This document shows, piece after piece, positions 4,774-5,382 of a stretch of DNA of 5,382 bases (position 1 is its first letter; the number at the start of each line of letters is the position of its first letter). Made by a program: the position numbers and the translations under genes. The stretch comes from an uncultured Ruminococcus sp. (lineage in GTDB: Bacteria; Bacillota; Clostridia; Oscillospirales; Ruminococcaceae). The stretch covers positions 1 to 5,382 of the forward strand of contig CALDFS010000145.1 in assembly GCA_937942105.1 (NCBI GenBank), in the 5' to 3' direction. The notes beneath the pieces are model-generated. The model worked only from the letters and a program-made list of their open reading frames with translations, was not told the DNA's origin and did no database searches.

Positions 4774-5382
4774 GTGCAAGATTTTGACAGTAAACATATT
4801 GACAGCAATTTCAGCTTCAAGGGCTTTTTGGGGGTAAAACTTTCAAAGAAGCAGACCGATTTTTACATCTGGGCACCAGCTGCTGCGGAGGTCAGTGTTA
4901 ACCTTTTCAAATCCGGCTCTGACTTAACGCCGTTCTATATCCTCCCGCTTATAAAGGGCGATAAGGGCGTGTGGAGCCTGAGCGTCCCCAAAAGTCTTGA
5001 CGGCATTTATTATACCTATAACTACACATATTCCTCCGGCACTCTAACCGGGGTTGACCCATATGCCCGCGCAGTAAGTGCCAACGGCGAAAAGGGCTAT
5101 ATCTGCGATTTCAGGCGGCTCGATCCGCAGGGTTGGGATGATTACGGCTATGTTCAGCTGGATAAATATACCGACGCTGTTCTTTATGAAGCCCACATCA
5201 GGGATTTTTCAAGCGACCCATCAAGCGGAATTGCCCCAGAGCTTCGCGGAAAATACCTTGCGTTCACACGCGATTGCAGCCGCACACCATCCGGCAAGCC
5301 CACCTGCCTTTATTATATAGCCGATTTGGGAGTGACGCATGTTCACCTTTTGCCGATATTCGACTATGGCAGGCTGAACGAG
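4774..5382 (+). CDS. pulA: Type I pullulanase (GH13), N-terminal part, cut by the window edge
   Basis: 203 codons are visible. Members of the family are usually about 600-750 residues, so roughly the first third is present. The enzyme hydrolyses alpha-1,6 branch points of pullulan, starch-derived dextrins or glycogen. Residues about 15-100 form the CBM48 module (FYIWAPAAAEVSVNLF at 30-45, GVDPYARAVSANG at 93-105). The GH13 barrel then begins: AVLYEAHIRDFSSDPSSGI (135-153) is the pullulanase-type first strand, and IADLGVTHVHLLPIFDYG (182-199) the second. The diagnostic YNWGYDP motif and catalytic residues would lie beyond the edge. There is no signal peptide, so it is probably cytoplasmic. Translation starts at GTG 4774, supported by AGGAAAGGG at 4757-4765 with eight bases of spacing; the nearby ATG at 4734 is out of frame. 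GlgX-like debranching enzyme is the alternative but fits the DFSSDPSSGI signature less well. Confidence 0.9.
   Translation, partial: MQDFDSKHIDSNFSFKGFLGVKLSKKQTDFYIWAPAAAEVSVNLFKSGSDLTPFYILPLIKGDKGVWSLSVPKSLDGIYYTYNYTYSSGTLTGVDPYARAVSANGEKGYICDFRRLDPQGWDDYGYVQLDKYTDAVLYEAHIRDFSSDPSSGIAPELRGKYLAFTRDCSRTPSGKPTCLYYIADLGVTHVHLLPIFDYGRLNE

Noticed and set aside
4539..4787. Plus-strand open frame of 82 codons across the GNAT/pullulanase intergenic region.
   Set aside because: It spans both divergent promoters and ends just inside the pullulanase gene in another frame; no start signal supports it.

Overview
The window looks like chromosomal DNA of a low-to-mid GC Firmicute. It is most likely a gut-type clostridium (Oscillospiraceae/Ruminococcaceae-like), which is an inference. 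The supporting evidence is strong AGGAGG-type ribosome binding sites, near-consensus sigma-A promoters (TTGACA/TATAAT types with 17-base spacers), a GTG start, intrinsic terminators, an intracellular GH51 arabinofuranosidase beside a type I pullulanase, and a MerR regulator whose C-terminal domain I recall from ruminococcal and clostridial proteins.

Layout. Positions 1-1007 hold no gene I can defend. They contain a very good plus-strand promoter (75-103, extended -10), then about 450 bases rich in inverted repeats, ending in a 13-bp hairpin plus six Ts (517-558). Several helices in this stretch contain pairs that are G-U wobbles only if the plus strand is the RNA, so I propose a plus-strand structured noncoding RNA. 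A second block (568-905) also folds extensively, including a long-range helix joining 594-608 to 880-894. It holds terminator-like hairpins in both orientations and is probably also RNA or a multi-hairpin intergenic element. Positions 1008-2606 (minus) encode the GH51 alpha-L-arabinofuranosidase. Its own promoter is overlapped by one palindrome at the start site and another at the -35 box, which suggests substrate-controlled repression. A 17-bp GC-rich hairpin (2715-2772) separates it from the upstream gene.

Positions 2821-3891 (minus) encode a MerR-family regulator with two tandem copies of a beta-rich C-terminal domain. Its promoter has the 19-base spacer typical of MerR-activated promoters, so it probably activates itself. 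Inside the gene, a perfect Shine-Dalgarno site precedes an in-frame ATG at 3573. A free effector-domain protein could therefore also be made, as in the TipAL/TipAS pair. Positions 4025-4561 (minus) encode a GNAT acetyltransferase. It diverges from the plus-strand gene at 4774-5382, the N-terminal third or so of a type I pullulanase running off the right edge.

Together the enzymes fit a fibre- and starch-using lifestyle: GH51 trims arabinose from imported arabino-oligosaccharides and pullulanase debranches alpha-glucans. MerR and GNAT look like an independent sensing/detoxification pair. The parts most worth following up are the MerR internal start with its autoregulatory promoter, and the candidate structured RNA at the left.
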